Shown piece after piece: positions 60,295 through 64,000 of a stretch of DNA of 64,000 bases (positions are counted from its first letter, which is position 1; each line of letters starts with the position of its first letter). Where the stretch lies: positions 4,229,501 to 4,293,500 of the forward strand of contig NZ_AZUN01000001.1 in NCBI RefSeq assembly GCF_000527095.1. Direction: 5' to 3'. The position numbers and the translations under genes were made by a program. Under the pieces are notes generated by a model. That model ran no database searches and was not told where the DNA came from. It saw only the letters and a list, made by a program, of their open reading frames with translations. Origin of the DNA: Methylomicrobium lacus LW14. GTDB lineage: Bacteria; Pseudomonadota; Gammaproteobacteria; Methylococcales; Methylomonadaceae.

Positions 60295-61515
60295 ATGCTG
60301 GATATTTTATTAGGGATACTCATCTTTACGGCGCTGGTGATTGCGCTCGTATTCGTGATTATCGGCGCGAAAAAGAAACTCGTGGCCGAAGGCGATGTGG
60401 AGATCCTGATCAATGACGAAAAGAAAATTCATGTGCCGGTCGGCGCCAAATTGTTGACCGCGTTGGCGGACAACGGTTTGTTCGTGTCTTCGGCCTGCGG
60501 CGGCGGCGGTACTTGCGGCCAGTGCAAGGTCAAGGTCAAATCAGGCGGCGGCGAGATCCTGCCGACCGAATTGACCCACATCACCAAGCGCGAAGCGGCC
60601 TGCGGCGAACGTCTTTCCTGTCAGGTCAGCGTCAAGCATGACATGGACATCGAAGTCGAAGATTCGGTTTTCGGCGTCAAGAAATGGGAATGCACGGTCA
60701 AGTCGAACAACAACGTCGCGACCTTCATCAAGGAACTGGTGCTCGAATTGCCCGCCGGAGAGTCGATCGACTATCGCGCCGGCGGTTATATTCAGATCGA
60801 GTGTCCTCCGCATGTGGTCAACTATAAAGACTACAAGATCGAAGAGCGCTTCCATGAAGATTGGGATAAATACAATCTGTGGCGTTATGTCTCCGACGTG
60901 AAGGAACCGGTCTTGCGCGCTTATTCGATGGCAAGCTATCCGGAAGAAAAAGAAATCATGCTGAACGTGCGTATCGCGACGCCTCCGCCGAGAGCGGACG
61001 AAAGCGTACCGGCGGGCAAGATGTCTTCTTACATCTTCAGCCTGAAACCGGGCGACAAATGTATCATTTCAGGTCCATACGGTGAGTTCTTCGCGAAAGA
61101 GACCGATGCCGAAATGGTCTTCGTCGGCGGCGGCGCGGGTATGGCGCCGATGCGTTCGCATATTTTCGATCAATTGCGCCGGCTGAAATCGAAGCGCAAG
61201 ATGACCTTCTGGTACGGCGCGCGCAGCAAGCGCGAAATGTTCTATGTCGAGGATTTCGACATGCTGGCGAAGGAAAATCCGAACTTCACCTGGCACGTCG
61301 CCTTGTCCGATCCGCTGCCGGAAGACAACTGGACCGGCTATACCGGCTTCATTCATAACGTGCTGTATGAGAACTATCTGAAAAATCATCCGGCACCGGA
61401 AGACTGCGAGTTTTACATGTGCGGTCCTCCGATGATGAACGCCGCGGTGATCAAGATGTTGCTCGACAACGGTGTCGAACCCGAGAACATCATGCTCGAC
61501 GACTTCGGCGGCTAA
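60295..61515 (+). CDS. nqrF: Na+-translocating NADH:quinone reductase subunit F
   Basis: 406 residues. One N-terminal helix; [2Fe-2S] ferredoxin domain with SACGGGGTCGQCKVKV and EAACGERLSCQV; FAD domain with RAYSMASYPEE; NADH domain with VGGGAGMAPMRSHIFDQL and MCGPPMMNAAVIKML. It accepts NADH electrons in the cytoplasm. Last gene of the operon, closed by a terminator. Confidence 0.97.
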   Translation: MLDILLGILIFTALVIALVFVIIGAKKKLVAEGDVEILINDEKKIHVPVGAKLLTALADNGLFVSSACGGGGTCGQCKVKVKSGGGEILPTELTHITKREAACGERLSCQVSVKHDMDIEVEDSVFGVKKWECTVKSNNNVATFIKELVLELPAGESIDYRAGGYIQIECPPHVVNYKDYKIEERFHEDWDKYNLWRYVSDVKEPVLRAYSMASYPEEKEIMLNVRIATPPPRADESVPAGKMSSYIFSLKPGDKCIISGPYGEFFAKETDAEMVFVGGGAGMAPMRSHIFDQLRRLKSKRKMTFWYGARSKREMFYVEDFDMLAKENPNFTWHVALSDPLPEDNWTGYTGFIHNVLYENYLKNHPAPEDCEFYMCGPPMMNAAVIKMLLDNGVEPENIMLDDFGG

Positions 61516-61529
61516 AAGCAAAGCCTGCC

Positions 61530-61578
61530 AGCCCTCTTTCGTAAAGTTCGCTTTGCGGAAGAGGGCTTTGTCGTATTT
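61530..61578 (+). terminator. Intrinsic terminator of the nqr operon
   Basis: A 17-base-pair stem (61530-61546 with 61551-61567, two G-U pairs) capped by a TTCG tetraloop and followed by TTGTCGTATTT. Confidence 0.85.
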
Positions 61579-61659
61579 AGTGCTTTTTAAAAATTGCCGG
61601 CTTGATCGAGTCACGCTAGCCGTTCACCGTTAATCTTCATTTTGGAGTTGTTCTCCGTT

Positions 61660-62055
61660 ATGTTCATGGCTCATTGGCGCTTTCATGCAATCCTCTCCCG
61701 TCCTGAGAGAAACAGGCTTTTGGGCTTCAGGAACCTTGTTCTGCTGGTCTTGCTGATGCAGGCGGGACCCGCGCTCAGCACATCCACGATGCGCTGCGGC
61801 CACAATATAGTCGAACTCGGCGACGATACCTATAAGGTTCTGGAGACGTGCGGCGAGCCTGCATCGATCTACCATCGTACCAAAATCGTCGGCAGCACTT
61901 TACATCACCCCCGCCGTACGCTCGACATTGAAGAGTACGAAGAAATTCAGGTCGAAGAGTGGGTTTATGATTTCGGCAGAAACCGGATCAGGCAATCGCT
62001 CCTTTTTGAAAATGGGCGGATGGTTGAAATCAACGATTTGAAACGGAGCCGTTAA
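61660..62055 (+). CDS. DUF2845-like exported protein
   Basis: 131 residues from ATG 61660 (ATG 61666 or TTG 61642 are alternatives). An N-terminal hydrophobic segment (NLVLLVLLMQAGPALSTS) acts as a late signal sequence; the mature part has MRCGHNIVELGDDTYKVLET, CGEPASIYHRTKIVGST and WVYDFGRNRIRQSLLFENGR, the DUF2845 pattern with two Cys. Function unknown. It lies between the nqr operon and nqrM. Confidence 0.72.
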   Translation: MFMAHWRFHAILSRPERNRLLGFRNLVLLVLLMQAGPALSTSTMRCGHNIVELGDDTYKVLETCGEPASIYHRTKIVGSTLHHPRRTLDIEEYEEIQVEEWVYDFGRNRIRQSLLFENGRMVEINDLKRSR

Positions 62056-62259
62056 AGTTAAGGCGCTGTCTGCGGCTTAGACTCGCCGCTGGGCTTGAAA
62101 AATTGACGGTAAACTAAACTTTTAACTGTGCGGCCAGTCTTTTGCTTGACGCGTTCATTTTAATGGCGGCAAACTTCAGTAAGCGGTATCATTTGCCTCA
62201 TCGGGCGTGGGTTTGTCCCGATCCTGAAAAAGGCTTCATCGATTTTTAGAGATTTTTGT

Positions 62260-62445
62260 ATGACTTATTTTTTAGTGACATTTGCGATCATGCTGGCGGT
62301 AGTCATCCTGATGGCGGTAGGTGTGATGTTCGGTCGCCGCGCAATAAAAGGATCCTGCGGCGGTTTGAATTCCGGATCATGCGTTTGCGTTGAAAAATGC
62401 GATAAAAGGAAAAAAATCGAGGCCGAACAGGCGTCGATCCAATAG
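62260..62445 (+). CDS. nqrM: Na+-NQR maturation factor NqrM
   Basis: 61 residues. One helix (FLVTFAIMLAVVILMAVGVM) followed by FGRRAIKGSCGGLNSGSCVC and VEKCDKR: the NqrM/DUF539 pattern with clustered cysteines. NqrM is needed to deliver Fe to the NqrD/E site. Located about 750 bases after nqrF with its own upstream space; a separate promoter is likely but not resolved. Confidence 0.9.
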   Translation: MTYFLVTFAIMLAVVILMAVGVMFGRRAIKGSCGGLNSGSCVCVEKCDKRKKIEAEQASIQ

Positions 62446-62532
62446 CCTTGATCGTGGTTGAATGCCGGGTATTTTGGCTTCGCTGCGGCTAAGGCCGAAA
62501 TTGATAACACTGTTCATTGCAAGGAGTTCGTT

Positions 62533-62928
62533 ATGCTGACCAAGATAGCTATAGCCGACTACATGACCAAACACGTGGTCAAATTGACGCCGAGTCTCAA
62601 CGTCATCGATGCCGTGAAGACCATGATCGAGCACAAGATCACCTCCGCCCCCGTCGTGGACGCACAGGGCCATTTGCTCGGCATGTTTTCCGAAATGGAC
62701 GGCATGAAGGTTTTCCTGGATGGCGTTTATAACCAGGGCATGAGCGGGAAGGTCGGCGATTACATGACCAAGAACCCGATCACGGTGCAGGCCGAATCCA
62801 GCATCGTCGATCTGGCCGAAAAATTCCAGAATTTGCCGGTCAGAAGTTTTCCGGTTTTCGAAAACAACGAACTGGTCGGCATCATCAGCCGGACCGATTT
62901 GCTAAGAGCGCTTGCTACGGCGCAATGA
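62533..62928 (+). CDS. CBS-domain pair protein
   Basis: 131 residues from ATG 62533 (AAGGAG upstream). Two CBS motifs: ADYMTKHVVKLTPSLNVIDA ... HLLGMFSEMDGMKVFLDG and VGDYMTKNPITVQAESSIVD ... LVGIISRTDLLRAL. It is a free-standing CBS module that may bind adenosine nucleotides. No fused enzyme or channel domain. Role unknown. Confidence 0.88.
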   Translation: MLTKIAIADYMTKHVVKLTPSLNVIDAVKTMIEHKITSAPVVDAQGHLLGMFSEMDGMKVFLDGVYNQGMSGKVGDYMTKNPITVQAESSIVDLAEKFQNLPVRSFPVFENNELVGIISRTDLLRALATAQ

Positions 62929-62941
62929 AGATGCGTAGGTC

Positions 62942-64000
62942 GTGACGGATCATTCATTCTATTGGCACGACTACGAAACGTTCGGTACGGACCCGCGCCG
63001 GGATAGACCCGTGCAGTTCGCGGGCGTCCGTACCGACCTGCAAGGCAACGCGATCGACGATCCCCTGGTCGTCTATCTGAAGCCGGCGGACGATAGCCTG
63101 CCGCATCCCGATGCCTGCCTGATTACCGGCATCACCCCGCAATCGGCCGAACAAAAAGGCATTTGCGAAGCCGAATTCATCCGCCAGATTCATCAGGAAA
63201 TCGCGCAGCCGAATACCTGCACCCTCGGTTACAATAACCTGCGTTTCGATGACGAAGTCACGCGCAACTGTCTTTACCGCAATTTTTACGATCCTTATGC
63301 CCGGGAATGGCAACACGGCAATAGCCGCTGGGATTTGATCGATGTGGTGCGGGCGGCGCGCGCCTTGCGTCCCGACGGGATTGCCTGGCCGCTCAATGAA
63401 GACGGCACGCCGACGCTTCGGCTCGATCGCCTGACCGTCGCCAATGCTCTCGCGCATGAGGCCGCGCATGACGCCTTGTCCGATGTGCAGGCGACGATCG
63501 CGCTCGCGCAATTGCTCAACCGAGTGCAGCCGAAGCTCTACCAATTTCTGTTTCAACATCGCGTCAAAACCGAGGCGCTGAGGCTGCTGCAAATCGGCAG
63601 CTATGAACCGGTCGTGCATGTCTCCGGCAAATATCCGTCGAGCCGGCATAGCCTGGCGATCGTGCTGCCGGTTGCCTGGCACCCGAGCAACAGTAACGGC
63701 GTGATCGTTTATGATCTGTCGGTCGATCCCGAACCGATGCTCGAACTGTCCGCCGAAGAGATCGGCCGGCGCCTTTTTACCGCGACCGAGGATTTGCCCG
63801 AAGGCGCCGCGCGCATTCCGCTGAAGACCGTCCACCTGAATAAATGCCCGGTATTGGCGCCGATTTCGGTGATCCGTCCGCCAGACGCCGAGCGTTTGGC
63901 GCTCGACTTGGCATCCTGCCATGCGCATATCGCGAAAATTAAAGCCGCGACAGGTCTCGCGGAGAAAATCGTACAGGTATTCAGCGCACCGTCAGGCTTC
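62942..64000 (+). CDS. sbcB: Exodeoxyribonuclease I SbcB, 3' truncated by the window
   Basis: Open from GTG 62942 to the last base (353 codons), with no stop. SFYWHDYETFGTDPRRDRPV holds the first DEDD acidic pair; LGYNNLRFDDEVTRNCLYRN and LAHEAAHDALSDVQATIALA give the later catalytic Asp and His of the DnaQ-like exonuclease; SH3-like region follows. It degrades single-stranded DNA 3' to 5' in repair and recombination. Start weakly supported by AGG just before GTG. About 120 residues are missing at the C-terminus. Confidence 0.94.
   Translation, partial: MTDHSFYWHDYETFGTDPRRDRPVQFAGVRTDLQGNAIDDPLVVYLKPADDSLPHPDACLITGITPQSAEQKGICEAEFIRQIHQEIAQPNTCTLGYNNLRFDDEVTRNCLYRNFYDPYAREWQHGNSRWDLIDVVRAARALRPDGIAWPLNEDGTPTLRLDRLTVANALAHEAAHDALSDVQATIALAQLLNRVQPKLYQFLFQHRVKTEALRLLQIGSYEPVVHVSGKYPSSRHSLAIVLPVAWHPSNSNGVIVYDLSVDPEPMLELSAEEIGRRLFTATEDLPEGAARIPLKTVHLNKCPVLAPISVIRPPDAERLALDLASCHAHIAKIKAATGLAEKIVQVFSAPSGF

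Noticed and set aside
1..64000. tRNA, rRNA, insertion sequence transposase, prophage or integrase genes
   Set aside because: I looked for tRNA-like cloverleaf ends, transposase/integrase motifs and phage structural genes and saw none; this is by eye, so a small RNA gene could be missed.

Overview
The window reads as chromosomal DNA of a gammaproteobacterium with moderately high GC and dense, mostly operonic coding. Organisation and repeat style suggest an aerobic, metal-rich lifestyle such as a Methylococcales methanotroph. That placement is inference from general resemblance: no methane monooxygenase or rRNA gene lies here. All calls come from reading the sequence; no database search was run.

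Layout. 1-3.2 kb: the end of an outer-membrane-type protein, a DsbD thiol reductase and a small membrane protein. 3.2-13.5 kb (minus): a potassium uptake operon, kdpFABC plus a tiny upstream ORF, a four-helix-bundle sensor-like protein, a CorA-type transporter, kdpD and kdpE. 13.9-20.7 kb (plus): an ATP-grasp-like enzyme, then a copper-handling locus (small membrane proteins, a 59-residue stand-alone metal-binding protein, an HMA-like protein, a CopA-type P-type ATPase and a DsbD_2/SafE-type membrane protein). 20.7-24.1 kb: an accessory island with AT-rich genes, attC-like recombination sites, a 57-bp direct repeat, a truncated PIN toxin and its antitoxin. It looks like a decayed integron cassette cluster with no integrase in the window.

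24.1-33.9 kb: BaeSR-like two-component system, then iron genes: a PKHD hydroxylase, a PepSY protein, a Spy-like chaperone and a TonB-dependent receptor with a Fur box; a bacterioferritin without the haem ligand; and a Fur-box-driven hemP-tonB-exbB-exbD operon whose leader carries an intrinsic terminator overlapped by a 20-codon ORF. 34.1-38.9 kb (minus): porin, periplasmic binding protein, histidine kinase and sigma-54 activator, probably one sensing circuit. 39.1-46.4 kb (plus): an exported redox locus of two CxxCH proteins flanking a TlpA-like thioredoxin, a Gly/Cys-tailed lipoprotein (DUF4266-like), a DUF3570-like barrel, ApbE and a second DsbD.

46.7-55.1 kb: ilvD, an L,D-transpeptidase, a large MscK-like mechanosensitive channel and a flavin reductase. 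55.4-62.9 kb: the complete Na+-translocating NADH:quinone reductase operon nqrABCDEF with a good promoter and terminator, followed by a DUF2845-like protein, the maturation factor nqrM and a CBS-domain protein. The window ends inside sbcB (exonuclease I).

Functional threads are envelope redox chemistry (two DsbD, TlpA, ApbE, NQR), iron acquisition and storage under Fur, copper handling, and K+ homeostasis. The points most worth checking are the decayed cassette array with its Cys/His-repeat gene, the attenuator-like leader of the tonB operon, and the DUF4266/DUF3570/ApbE/TlpA/DsbD locus.
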